A stretch of DNA of 24,171 nucleotides from Streptomyces katrae (lineage in GTDB: Bacteria > Actinomycetota > Actinomycetes > Streptomycetales > Streptomycetaceae): assembly GCF_000966975.1 (NCBI RefSeq), contig NZ_JZWV01000016.1, forward strand, positions 1 through 24,171, given 5' to 3'. The notes beneath the pieces are model-generated. The model was not told where the DNA came from. It worked only from the letters and a program-made list of their open reading frames with translations, and ran no database searches. Numbering within the stretch: position 1 is the first letter of the stretch; the number at the start of each line of letters is the position of its first letter. The translations under genes and the position numbers were made by a program. Positions 1-7,318 of this stretch are shown here, in pieces.

Positions 1-168
1 ACGGTGGCCCGCCGCAGACCCTCCCTGGCCGAGCACGGCCGGGGCCTGCACCTGATCGCGGAGCTCGCCGACCACGTCCGGCTGCGCAACCGGCCGGGCC
101 GGGGCGCGGTGGTGAGCTTCGAGCGGATGCTCAAGTGGCGTGAGGACGCGCTGCTGAGGGTGTCCTAG
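1..168 (+). CDS. RsbW-like ATP-binding regulatory protein, C-terminal fragment
   Basis: The window opens inside this gene; 55 codons remain before TAG. The visible part carries a glycine-rich box (EHGRGLHLIAELAD) followed by a short strand and a charged tail. This matches the end of the HATPase_c_2 fold found in RsbW/SpoIIAB-like anti-sigma kinases and stand-alone Streptomyces ATP-binding regulators. These proteins usually bind ATP and phosphorylate or sequester STAS or sigma partners in the cytoplasm. The 5' end and N box are outside the window, so family and start cannot be settled; it could also be the C-terminal domain of a longer sensor protein. It converges on the aminopeptidase P gene across a shared hairpin. 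Confidence 0.7.
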   Translation, partial: TVARRRPSLAEHGRGLHLIAELADHVRLRNRPGRGAVVSFERMLKWREDALLRVS

Positions 169-177
169 GAACGCGGA

Positions 178-211
178 CGGGCGGGGGAACCGGTTCCGGC
201 TCCCCCGCCCG
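178..211. terminator. Bidirectional intrinsic terminator
   Basis: A perfect 11-bp stem (CGGGCGGGGGA at 178-188 with its complement at 201-211) and a 12-base loop lie between two convergent stop codons at 168 and 228. There is no U-run, which is usual in Streptomyces. It probably serves both genes. Confidence 0.75.
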
Positions 212-227
212 CGGTCACGTCAGGGCG

Positions 228-1694
228 TCAGCCCTTGAGCCGCGCCATCCAGGCCTCGACCTCGACCGAGGTGCGCGGCAGCCCGGCCGAAAGGTTCCGG
301 TTGCCGTCCTCGGTGACGAGGATGTCGTCCTCGATCCGGACGCCGATGCCCCGGTACTCCTCGGGCACGGTCAGGTCGTCGGCCTGGAAGTACAGGCCCG
401 GCTCGACGGTCAGGCACATGCCCGGCTCCAGCGTGCCGTCGACGTACGCCTCGGTGCGCGCGGCGGCGCAGTCGTGGACGTCCATGCCGAGCATGTGGCC
501 GGTGCCGTGCAGGGTCCAGCGGCGCTGCAGCCCGAGCTCCAGGACGCGCTCGACCGGGCCCTCCAGCAGGCCCCACTCGACGAGCTTCTCGGCCAGCACG
601 TGCTGGGCGGCGTCGTGGAAGTCGCGGTACTTCGCACCCGGCTTGACGGCGGCGATGCCGGCTTCCTGGGACTCGTAGACCGCGTCGTAGATCTTGCGCT
701 GGATGTCGGTGTACGTGCCGCTGATGGGCAGCGTGCGGGTGACGTCGGCGGTGTAGAGGGAGTGGGTCTCCACACCGGCGTCGAGCAGCAGCAGGTCGCC
801 GGAGCGGACGGCGCCGTCGTTGCGGACCCAGTGCAGGGTGCAGGCGTGGGCGCCGGCGGCGGCGATGGTGCCGTAGCCGACGTCGTTGCCCTCGACGCGG
901 GCGCGCAGGAAGAAGGTGCCCTCGATGTAGCGCTCGGAGGTGGCCTCGGCCTTGTCGAGGACCTTCACCACGTCCTCGAAGCCGCGGACGGTGGAGTCGA
1001 CGGCCTTCTGCAGCTCGCCGATCTCGAAGGCGTCCTTCACGGCGCGGGCCTCGGAGAGGTAGACGCGCAGCTCCTCGTCACGCTCCTTGGTCACCTTGTC
1101 GGTGAGGGCGGACTCGATGACGGAGTCGTGGCCGCGGACGGCACGGACCGGGCCGGTGGCCTCGGCCAGGGCCTCGGGCAGCTCGCGGACGTCCTTGGCC
1201 GGGATGCCCAGGAGCTGCTCGGCCTCGGCGAGGGAGTGGCGGCGGCCGACCCAGAGCTCGCCCTGGCCCGACAGCCAGAACTCGCCGTTCTCGCGGTCCG
1301 AGCGGGGCAGCAGGTAGACGGTGGCCTCGTGGCCGGTCTCCCCGGTGGGCTCCAGGACCAGGACACCGTTCTCGGTCTGGTCGCCGGTGAGGTACGCGTA
1401 CTCGGTGGAGGCGCGGAAGGGGTACTCGGTGTCGTTCGAGCGGGTCTTCAGCCGGCCCGCCGGGATGACCAGGCGCTCGCCGGGGAACCGCGCGGACAGC
1501 GCGGCGCGGCGGTCGGCGGTGTGGCCGGCCTGGGCGATGGGCTCGAGGCCGTGCAGCTCGGTGTCGGCCCAGCCGGTGCGCATGCTCTCCGCGAGTTCCT
1601 CGCTGACGCCCGGGTACAGCCCGTTCTTGCGCTGCTTGTGCTTCTTCTGGGGCTGCTCTTCTTCCGGGGTCTCCGGGGTGAGCTCGTCAGCCAC
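228..1694 (-). CDS. pepP: Xaa-Pro aminopeptidase (aminopeptidase P, M24B)
   Basis: Cytosolic metallopeptidase predicted to remove the N-terminal residue ahead of proline. The 488-residue product has an N-terminal creatinase-like domain (about 40-200) and a C-terminal pita-bread domain (about 225-480). The five expected metal ligands are visible: D305 (LLDAGVE), D317 (TADVTR), H400 (HGTGHMLG), E431 (TVEPGLY) and E455 (GVRIEDD), so an active dinuclear enzyme is likely. I chose the GTG at 1692-1694 because a GAGGAG ribosome binding site lies five bases upstream. A charged, Lys/Gln/Glu-rich stretch of about 25 residues precedes the first domain, as in other actinobacterial versions. The gene is monocistronic on the minus strand, downstream of the PP2C phosphatase gene with a 133-bp gap. 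Confidence 0.93.
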   Translation of the reverse strand: MADELTPETPEEEQPQKKHKQRKNGLYPGVSEELAESMRTGWADTELHGLEPIAQAGHTADRRAALSARFPGERLVIPAGRLKTRSNDTEYPFRASTEYAYLTGDQTENGVLVLEPTGETGHEATVYLLPRSDRENGEFWLSGQGELWVGRRHSLAEAEQLLGIPAKDVRELPEALAEATGPVRAVRGHDSVIESALTDKVTKERDEELRVYLSEARAVKDAFEIGELQKAVDSTVRGFEDVVKVLDKAEATSERYIEGTFFLRARVEGNDVGYGTIAAAGAHACTLHWVRNDGAVRSGDLLLLDAGVETHSLYTADVTRTLPISGTYTDIQRKIYDAVYESQEAGIAAVKPGAKYRDFHDAAQHVLAEKLVEWGLLEGPVERVLELGLQRRWTLHGTGHMLGMDVHDCAAARTEAYVDGTLEPGMCLTVEPGLYFQADDLTVPEEYRGIGVRIEDDILVTEDGNRNLSAGLPRTSVEVEAWMARLKG

Positions 1695-1827
1695 GTCATC
1701 TCCTCAGCCGCTACGACACGCACGGGTCCGGGTGCGAACCCCGTTCATCGTATGTGTGAGGAGGCGGCGCCCGGCCAGTCCTGTGACAAACAAGTCAAAA
1801 CGGGCGCCCTCGTGCGGTGCCGGCCGG

Positions 1828-3345
1828 TCAGTCGAACCGGGCCGCGAGCAGGACGACGTCCTCGGTGTCCCGGTGGGGATCGGAGCCGGCCGGGTGCGGT
1901 CCGTCCTCGGGGAGCACGGTGCGCAGGATGTGGTCGCAGATGGCCGCGGGGTCCTCCCGGGCGCTGCGCGGAACCCCCGCGGCCGCCGCGTGCAGCCGGG
2001 CGTAGGCCCGGTCCATGGGGTCTCCGGTACGCCGGAGCAGTCCGTCCGTGTACAGCAGCACCGTTTCTCCGGATGCGGGCTCGATCTCCACGCTGGGCGC
2101 CTCCCAGCAGGCCAGCATCCCCAGCGGCGCGGAGAGCGAGGTCTCGACGTACTCGGTGCGCCGCTCGCCGATGAGCAGCGGAGGGGTGTGGCCCGCCCCG
2201 GCCAGGACGATCTTGCGGGCGGCGGGCTCGCAGTACGCGAAGAGGGCGGTGGCCGAGCGGGCGGGCTCGGTCAGGCGCAGCAGCAGCTCCAGGTCGGACA
2301 GGACCGCGACGGGGTCCTCCCCCTCCATGACGGCGTACGCGCGCAGCGAGGCCCGCAGCCGTCCCATCGCGGCGACGGCGCCCGGCCCGGAGCCGGTTAC
2401 CGATCCGACGGCGAGCCCCATGGCGCTCTCGGGCAGCGGCAGCGCGTCGTACCAGTCGCCGCCGCCGAGGGGGCCGGTGCGGTGCCGGGCGGCGAGCTGG
2501 ACCCCGGGGATCCGGGGCAGCCGGCTGGGCAGCAGTTCCTCGGAGACGGTGGCCAGCCGGGTGCGGGAGCGGTCCACCTCCAGCATCCGGGCGAGGTGTT
2601 CGGCCGCGTGCCGGACGTAGAGGCCGACGAGGTCGCGCTGGCGGTCGCTCGGCTCGGCCTGTTCGTCGTAGAGCCAGACGGCCGCGCCGAGCCGGCCGGT
2701 GGCGTCGGCGGTCAGCGGCAGCGCGTAGCTGGCGGCGTAGCCGAGGCGGGCGGCGACCTCGCGGTGGCGGGGGTCGGCGGGGGGTTCGTAGCCCCCGGCG
2801 CCGGGGATGGCGGCCGTGCCGGGTTCGGGGAGCACCTCGGAGCCGCCGTGGGCGTCGGGGAGTCCGTCGAGGATGCGGCCGTACGAGGTGGCGCTGCGCG
2901 GGACCGTCTCGATGTGGCCCAGGTCGGCGCGGCCGAGGCCGAGGCCGATGGTGGAGGTGGGGCCGAGTCCGTCGGAGGGCTCCAGGACGACCAGTCCGCG
3001 GCGGGCCCCGACGAGGGCGGCTCCGGCGCGCAGGAACTCCCGGAGGGAGGAGTCGAGGTCACTGGCCCGGGCGAGGCGCTCGGTCAGCTCGTGGAGGGTG
3101 GTGAGGTCGGAGACCATGCCCGCCAGCCGGTCCTGGATGACGCTGCTCGCGGCAGGCGGTGCGGCCTGGGCGGGGGAGGTCCGGGCGGAGGTGGCCGCTG
3201 CGGCGGTGCGGCGGACAGGGGGCCGGACGGGGGCGTGGGCGCGACAGTTTGCGCCGACGCTGTAACTGCTGGATCGATTCCAGCCACTTTCGGCAGATGC
3301 GGGGCGCTCATGGCGTCCGCCTTTCCACCTGGTGCGATTCGCCAT
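1828..3345 (-). CDS. GAF / SpoIIE-type PP2C protein phosphatase (5' end probably frameshifted)
   Basis: Predicted cytosolic Ser/Thr phosphatase of the RsbU/SpoIIE group, which dephosphorylates STAS anti-sigma antagonists. A helical linker (SDLTTLHELTERLA) leads into a GAF domain (GAALVGARRGLVVLEP onward), then the PP2C domain with GGGDWYDAL (D297, D300), an AGAGHTPPLL segment, LLYTDGLLRR and the closing TEDVVLLAARF. The usual GDVxGHG metal motif reads GSVTGSG, so a metal-binding Asp is replaced by Ser315; activity may be weak or the family unusual. The first in-frame start is ATG 3345, but about 60 residues from there look non-coding (WKGGRHERPASAESGW). A better N-terminus starts at 3428 in another frame (separate entry). 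I infer a lost base, or two gained, in the GC-rich linker around 3170-3250, through mutation or sequencing error. Confidence 0.8.
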   Translation of the reverse strand: MANRTRWKGGRHERPASAESGWNRSSSYSVGANCRAHAPVRPPVRRTAAAATSARTSPAQAAPPAASSVIQDRLAGMVSDLTTLHELTERLARASDLDSSLREFLRAGAALVGARRGLVVLEPSDGLGPTSTIGLGLGRADLGHIETVPRSATSYGRILDGLPDAHGGSEVLPEPGTAAIPGAGGYEPPADPRHREVAARLGYAASYALPLTADATGRLGAAVWLYDEQAEPSDRQRDLVGLYVRHAAEHLARMLEVDRSRTRLATVSEELLPSRLPRIPGVQLAARHRTGPLGGGDWYDALPLPESAMGLAVGSVTGSGPGAVAAMGRLRASLRAYAVMEGEDPVAVLSDLELLLRLTEPARSATALFAYCEPAARKIVLAGAGHTPPLLIGERRTEYVETSLSAPLGMLACWEAPSVEIEPASGETVLLYTDGLLRRTGDPMDRAYARLHAAAAGVPRSAREDPAAICDHILRTVLPEDGPHPAGSDPHRDTEDVVLLAARFD

Positions 3346-3428
3346 ATAGCATCGCAAACCCCCAGATCGTGCTGCGCCGCCATCAATGGATCCACATCTA
3401 CACGCACCCGAGGATCGATGTCCAGCAT
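3200..3428 (-). other. Likely true N-terminus of the PP2C phosphatase, out of frame with the rest
   Basis: From ATG 3428 the minus strand reads MLDIDPRVRVDVDPLMAAQ, then a DLGVCDAIWRIAPGG segment, then DAMSAPHLPKVAGID and a Pro/Ala/Ser/Thr linker. From memory of the family, related Streptomyces SpoIIE-type phosphatases begin very similarly (a basic/acidic MLDI segment, then APHLPKVAGID). The frame runs into meaningless Pro/Arg-rich sequence after about 3200, exactly where the downstream frame becomes plausible (TSPAQAAPPAASS). An internal ATG at 3311, preceded by AAAGG, is an alternative start in this same frame. The frame boundary is approximate because both readings of the linker are rich in Ala and Pro. 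Confidence 0.6.
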
Positions 3429-3846
3429 TGTCCCGGTGGGAATCCTGGTGTCCGTGGGACGGCAACTCACCGTCCAGCCAGGGCTAAAACTTGGCCGGAA
3501 AAAGCTGGAAGCGGACGGTTTTTGCGATCGACTGGACAGGCGCTCCAAGGGGGCCGGGTACGTAGTCGGTAGTGGCCGGGGCCAGTTGGCGCCTCCGGCG
3601 CCGCCGGGAACCGCCCGGCCCGGGCCGTCGTCCTTAGCGGCGGCAGCCGGTCTCGACACCGGCGCGGGTCGCTCGGACCGCCGTTCCGGGCCCCTGCCGG
3701 ACGTTTGACGGACCCGTAAGAAGACTGCACGAACCGTGTGAACCTGCTTCTGGCGGACTAGTGACGCGAAACGTGTACGTGTGGTGAAACACCGCTCACG
3801 TGGTGTGATGTGGCCCTCGACGTTCAACGGAAAGGAACGAGCGCTC
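3429..3846. other. Divergent intergenic region, phosphatase / primase-like gene
   Basis: About 420 bp with locally lower GC in the parts nearest each gene, no plausible short gene, and presumably both divergent promoters. Close to the plus-strand gene is a run of overlapping GTG/CAC elements (3768-3812) that includes the small inverted repeat GGTG-AAA-CACC and a CACGTGGTG. I see no convincing -35/-10 pair. The GTGAAACA at 3783 is only half of a parS-like sequence. Confidence 0.5.
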
Positions 3847-4575
3847 ATGCGCGAGATCCTCGGAAGGCGTCTCCAGCGGCTCCGCGATCGCTTGAAGTTC
3901 CCGCGCGCCGCCTCCCGCCCCGTCTCGGAGGCGGGCGCCGGGGTGGCTCCCTCCCTCCTCGACGCGGCGCTGACCTGCGCCGCCGTCCGGCACTGGCCCG
4001 TACTGCCGGGCGTGGGCCGGGCCGGTGCCGACAGCCGGCGCTGTGCCTGTCCCGATCCCGACTGCGTGGTGCCGGGCGCACACCCCTTCGACCCCGGGCT
4101 GCTCGCCGCCACCACCGACGCCCGGATGGTGGCCTGGTGGTGGGGCAGGCGGCCGACGGCCCCGGTGCTGCTGGCCACCGGCGGGGCCGCGCCGTGCGCG
4201 GTGAGCCTGCCGGCGAAGGCGGCCGCGCGTGCCGTCGTACGGCTGGACGCCCAGGGCATGCGGCTCGGTCCGATCGTCGCCACGCCCACCCGGTGGTCCC
4301 TGCTCGTCGCGCCCTACTCGCTGGAGCGGCTCGGCGAACTCCTGTACGCCAAGGACCACGTGCCCTCCTCACTGCGCTTCCACGGTGAGGGCGGATATCT
4401 GCTGCTGCCGCCGTCGCCCGCGTCCGGCGGTGGGCAGGTCCGCTGGGAGCGGGAGCCCGAGCCGCGGTGGGGCGGGTCGGAAGAGCTGTGGCTGCCGGAG
4501 GTCGAGGCGGTCGTGCACGCGCTCGTCGAGGCGAGCAGCAGTGCTCCCGGTGGCGGCAGCCGGCTGGCGTACTGA
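3847..4575 (+). CDS. Primase/polymerase (AEP)-like domain protein, probably catalytically degenerate
   Basis: The 242-residue product resembles the N-terminal half of the bifunctional DNA primase/polymerase (prim-pol) domain. Residues 30-60 give the ALTCAAVRHWPVLPGV strand-helix. C66, C68, C73 and H79 (RRCACPDPDCVVPGAHP) match the CxC-x4-C-x5-H knuckle. ATTDARMVAWWWGRRP corresponds to the ATTD...WW segment, and VLLATG to the following strand. The acidic hhDhD catalytic motif expected next is not recognisable, and no helicase or C-terminal primase domain follows, so I infer a non-catalytic derivative. The start is ATG 3847 with GGAAAGGA eleven bases upstream; the first 20 residues are strongly basic. 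It is monocistronic, closed by the hairpin at 4668. Function unknown; Streptomyces chromosomes carry several such stand-alone proteins. Confidence 0.72.
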   Translation: MREILGRRLQRLRDRLKFPRAASRPVSEAGAGVAPSLLDAALTCAAVRHWPVLPGVGRAGADSRRCACPDPDCVVPGAHPFDPGLLAATTDARMVAWWWGRRPTAPVLLATGGAAPCAVSLPAKAAARAVVRLDAQGMRLGPIVATPTRWSLLVAPYSLERLGELLYAKDHVPSSLRFHGEGGYLLLPPSPASGGGQVRWEREPEPRWGGSEELWLPEVEAVVHALVEASSSAPGGGSRLAY

Positions 4576-4667
4576 ACGGCTTTCCCCGAGCCCGCCCGGG
4601 CGTGGAACCTCCCGTGGTCGGCTCATCACTCGTACGGGTGCCAGCGGATCGAGTTTCCAAGGGAATT

Positions 4668-4693
4668 GGGCGCGGGGATCTCCGCGCCCCTTT
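4668..4693 (+). terminator. Intrinsic terminator after the primase-like gene
   Basis: An 8-bp perfect stem (GGGCGCGG at 4668-4675, CCGCGCCC at 4682-4689) with a 6-base loop and a short T-run (CTTT). It lies 92 bases after the stop and just ahead of the next gene, so the two are separately transcribed. Confidence 0.75.
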
Positions 4694-4715
4694 CCCGCGT
4701 CGCTATCTTCGGCGA

Positions 4716-5276
4716 ATGAATCTCCGCCTGATCGGTATCGGTGCCGGTGTGCTGATCATCTTGTCGCTTCCCCTGGCCGGAGCGATCGCCGGGCCGGATT
4801 TCGCCGGTCAGAGCGACGGAAAAGGCGGGGGACTGCTCTCCTCGCTCGGCCTTTCCCGCTCCTCACGTACGCCGGCCGGGGCGCGGCCCGACACCGGTCC
4901 CGCGCGGCCCGGGCCGCCGGAGCAGCCTCGTACCGATTCGCGCTGCGGCCCCGAACTCTCCGCCCCGCAGGGCCTGGAGGCGCAGACCTGCGTGCTGGTG
5001 AGCGAGGGCCGCACCTGGGGCCGGAGTTACTACCGCAACACCAGCGGTCGCGCGCTGGACGCCGTGCTGACGGTGATGGGGCCGGCCGGACGGACGGTTC
5101 AGATCCGCTGTGCGGTGGCGGCGGGGGACGAACCGGGGCTGTGCGAGACGCCACGGGGGGAGTCCGCGGGGGCGCCGGACGCCTACTCGGCCGTAGCGGA
5201 GTTTGCAGTTCCGGACGATGAAGGGCGGCTGCTGCTGCGGTCCGGGAGCAACTCACCGGCACCTGCGGGCGGTTGA
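4716..5276 (+). CDS. Small membrane-anchored or secreted protein, function unknown
   Basis: The 186-residue product has an uncleaved signal or membrane helix at residues 4-25 (LIGIGAGVLIILSLPLAGAI). A Gly/Ser/Pro/Arg-rich linker (about 30-75) follows, then a compact extracytoplasmic domain with four cysteines (DSRCGPEL, AQTCVLV, IRCAVAAG, PGLCETP) that could form two disulfides. I do not recognise a named family. The start is ATG 4716; no good ribosome binding site is present, and a TATCTT hexamer at 4704-4709 ends six bases before the ATG, so a leaderless transcript is plausible. The gene stands alone between two hairpins and converges on the SEC-C protein gene. Confidence 0.75.
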   Translation: MNLRLIGIGAGVLIILSLPLAGAIAGPDFAGQSDGKGGGLLSSLGLSRSSRTPAGARPDTGPARPGPPEQPRTDSRCGPELSAPQGLEAQTCVLVSEGRTWGRSYYRNTSGRALDAVLTVMGPAGRTVQIRCAVAAGDEPGLCETPRGESAGAPDAYSAVAEFAVPDDEGRLLLRSGSNSPAPAGG

Positions 5277-5295
5277 GCACCGCCGAAAGACAGAG

Positions 5296-5335
5296 GCCCG
5301 GTCGCTGGCGACGGGGGATGCACCAGCGACCGGGC
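5296..5335 (+). terminator. Strong hairpin terminator
   Basis: A perfect 13-bp stem (GCCCGGTCGCTGG at 5296-5308 and its complement at 5323-5335) with a 14-base loop starts 20 bases after the stop of the membrane-protein gene. There is no T-run. It may also stop transcription arriving from the convergent gene. Confidence 0.8.
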
Positions 5336-5355
5336 TACAAGAACGGTAACAAGAG

Positions 5356-5409
5356 ATCGCCTGTTCGCAAATTCGATCTCTGATATTCAGACATCGATTT
5401 GCAGGCGAT
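5356..5409. repeat. 54-bp AT-rich near-complete hairpin between convergent genes
   Basis: The arms ATCGCCTG / CAGGCGAT, CAAAT / ATTTG and CGAT / ATCG pair with small bulges, and a perfect TCTGA-TAT-TCAGA tip closes the structure, so almost every base is paired. It is much more AT-rich than its surroundings and not followed by a T-run. It may be a second terminator, an mRNA 3'-end stabiliser or a small RNA; sequence alone does not decide. Confidence 0.6.
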
Positions 5410-5489
5410 TAGCGGGAGTTGTGACACCGGTCACCGGCCCCGCGCGGTGCTGTGCACCGCGCGCGGGCCACCCTCGCGCCAAGTGCGCG

Positions 5490-6464
5490 TCAGCTCAGCG
5501 TCACCTGGCGGTTGGTGAGTCCGCCGCGCGCCCGGCGCTCCTCGGCGGTCAGCGGGGCGTCGGTGGCGAGGGCCGTGGCCAGGCGCTCCGCGAACTCGGC
5601 GGCGGGCTTCTCCACGTCCTCCGCGGTGACACCGGTGGGCAGGTCCCAGACGGGGACCATCAGACCGTGGGCGCGGAAGGAGCCGACGAGCTTGGTGCCC
5701 TCGCCGAGCGAGGAGGTCCCCGCCGCGTGCAGCCGCGCCAGGGCGTCGAGCAGCTTCTCCTCCGCGTGCGGCATCACCCAGCGCAGGTGGTTCTTGTCCG
5801 GGGTCTCGCACCAGTAGGCCGCGTCCACGCCGGTGAGCTTGACGGTCGGGATGGCGGCGGCGTTGGCGCGCTCCAGGGAGGCGGCGATCTCGGGGGAGGC
5901 GTTCTGGGCGCTCTCCGCGTCCGGAATCCAGAATTCGAAGCCGCTGTGCACAACCGGCTCGAAAACGCCGTCCAGGGCCAGGAGATCCTGAAGTCGGGGA
6001 CCCTCGGCCGGCACGCGGCGGGCCGGGACCGGGTTGCCCGGCTCGGTGGCGATCGCGCGCTCCAGTGTGTCGGCCATGTCGCGGGCCAGGTCCCCGGAGG
6101 TCGACTCGTTCTGCAGACCGAGCAGGACGGAGCCGTCCTCACGCCGCAGGGCCGGCCAGGCCATGGGCAGTACGGTCACCAGGGTGACGGACGGGACGCC
6201 CTCGGGCAGGCCGCCCTTGAGGGTCAGCGGGACGGTGGCCGCGGGGACGAGCTCGCGCAGCGCCACCCAGTCGCACTCGCCCGGCAGTCCCTCGAAGGGG
6301 CGCCGCACGTGCTCGGTGACGGCGTGCGAGGCGGCCGCGCCGTGACAGGCCTTGTAGCGGCGCCCCGAACCGCAGGGGCAGGGCTCGCGCGCGCCCACCA
6401 CCGGGATCTCCCCGTTGTCGAGCTGCGGCTTCGCGGTCTTCGCGGCGGGGCGCTTCTTGGCCAT
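5490..6464 (-). CDS. SEC-C motif protein (DUF5926 type)
   Basis: The 324-residue cytosolic protein begins with a Lys/Ala-rich tail ([14 protein letters not shown]) and a SEC-C zinc motif at residues 29-41 ([14 protein letters not shown]29, C31, C40, H41), the metal-binding motif named for the SecA C-terminus. The remaining 280 residues are a mixed alpha/beta domain conserved in actinobacteria and usually annotated DUF5926; its role is unknown. The start is ATG 6464 with GGGAGA upstream; the ORF stays open further upstream, but that stretch is Arg-rich and overlaps the promoter area, where a TAGGCT -10-like hexamer lies at 6512-6517 on the minus strand. It is monocistronic, with the terminator of the next minus-strand gene lying upstream. 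Confidence 0.87.
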   Translation of the reverse strand: MAKKRPAAKTAKPQLDNGEIPVVGAREPCPCGSGRRYKACHGAAASHAVTEHVRRPFEGLPGECDWVALRELVPAATVPLTLKGGLPEGVPSVTLVTVLPMAWPALRREDGSVLLGLQNESTSGDLARDMADTLERAIATEPGNPVPARRVPAEGPRLQDLLALDGVFEPVVHSGFEFWIPDAESAQNASPEIAASLERANAAAIPTVKLTGVDAAYWCETPDKNHLRWVMPHAEEKLLDALARLHAAGTSSLGEGTKLVGSFRAHGLMVPVWDLPTGVTAEDVEKPAAEFAERLATALATDAPLTAEERRARGGLTNRQVTLS

Positions 6465-6546
6465 CGTGGGTGTCTCCCGGTTGCGGCGGTACGGCGGTGT
6501 CTCTGGGCGCGAGCCTAGCCGTTCGTACCGCCGGAACCGGTGGGGT

Positions 6547-6587
6547 GCGGCCGGGAGCACGGTCGGCGTGCGCTCCCGGACGGCCGC
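6547..6587 (-). terminator. Hairpin terminator after the ATP-binding protein gene
   Basis: An 8-bp stem CCGGGAGC (6551-6558) / GCTCCCGG (6572-6579) is extended by GCGG / CCGC across a one-sided bulge. It starts 44 bases downstream of the stop at 6631 on the minus strand and separates that gene from the SEC-C gene. Confidence 0.65.
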
Positions 6588-6630
6588 GTGCGGATGGCCG
6601 GTGTTGTCGGCCGGTGAGGCCGTCGGGCCG

Positions 6631-7146
6631 TCAGGCGTCGAGATCGTCGAACGCGGCGGCGAAGTCGATCGCCGGGGGAGCGACGCGCGTAGCGAAATCG
6701 TCGTGCCGGGGCCCTCTGGCGACGATCACCCACACGGTGACCTCGCCCGCCGCCCCGTCCCGCACGCCCCAGTCCTGGGCCAGCGCGCTGATGATGTTCA
6801 GCCCGCGGCCGCCGTGCGCGGTGACCGAGGGCGTGGCCGGGACCGGTCGGGTCGGGCCGCCGCCGTCCGTGACCTCGACCGTCAGCCGCCCCGCCTTGTC
6901 GACCCGCCACGCGGCGCGGATCTCGCCGTCGCCGACGTCCCGGGCCCCCAGCGGCCGCCCGTGCCGGCAGGCGTTGCTGAGGAGTTCGGAAAGGATCAGT
7001 ACGGCATCGTCCACGACCGATTCGGACACTCCGCTGATGCGCAGCTGTTCGCGCATCCGGTGCCTCGCCTCGCCCACGCCCGCAGGACCATGGCGAATGT
7101 CCATGCACGACGACGTGGGCACTTCCTGTGCCATCACCAACGCCAC
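6631..7146 (-). CDS. RsbW-like ATP-binding protein (HATPase_c_2)
   Basis: The 171-residue cytosolic protein comprises one GHKL ATPase domain: N box [14 protein letters not shown]1 box VTDGGG and G2 box [18 protein letters not shown]. Proteins of this type act as serine kinases or binding partners of STAS anti-sigma antagonists, or directly as anti-sigma factors; the partner is not in the window. I chose the GTG at 7144-7146 because AAGGAGG lies eight bases upstream; the ATG at 7134, four codons later, is the alternative. Reading further upstream to 7233 would put the ribosome binding site inside the gene. It is a single gene with its own terminator. A PP2C-type phosphatase and a second kinase-like fragment lie within 7 kb. 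Confidence 0.87.
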   Translation of the reverse strand: MALVMAQEVPTSSCMDIRHGPAGVGEARHRMREQLRISGVSESVVDDAVLILSELLSNACRHGRPLGARDVGDGEIRAAWRVDKAGRLTVEVTDGGGPTRPVPATPSVTAHGGRGLNIISALAQDWGVRDGAAGEVTVWVIVARGPRHDDFATRVAPPAIDFAAAFDDLDA

Positions 7147-7229
7147 CCCCGGAACCTCCTTAGCCCCACGCCATGGTCTGGATGCCCCAATGGCCTGGAC
7201 CGGAAACCGTCGGCAGACACCCCTCTGAC

Positions 7230-7250
7230 GCATTCATGACCAACGAATGC
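7230..7250. promoter_or_regulatory. Inverted repeat upstream of the ATP-binding protein gene
   Basis: GCATTC at 7230-7235 and GAATGC at 7245-7250 form a perfect 6-bp inverted repeat with a 9-base spacer, 84 bases upstream of the GTG start at 7146. Spacing and position suit a dimeric regulator. No regulator is assigned. Confidence 0.35.
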
Positions 7251-7318
7251 GGAACGGATGCGCCGGGGCACACCCTGTCACGGCGGGGGCCTCTGTGGCT
7301 GAAGTGCAAAACGGGATG

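Noticed and set aside
474..2174. Long plus-strand ORF of 566 codons opposite the aminopeptidase gene
   Set aside because: It is an antisense reading of a high-GC gene: Gly/Val/Ala/Arg/Leu-rich with no domain, while the minus strand encodes a clear M24 peptidase with all metal ligands.
1321..3708. Plus-strand ORF of 795 codons across the phosphatase gene
   Set aside because: Composition is typical of an antisense shadow and it runs through two unrelated genes and an intergenic region; no recognisable motif.
3768..3812. parS-like GTGAAACA next to CACGTGGTG
   Set aside because: Only a half site matches; the opposite arm is not complementary, so it is not called parS.
3847..4575. Plasmid or phage replication primase
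   Set aside because: It lacks catalytic acids, a helicase domain and any neighbouring mobile-element gene.
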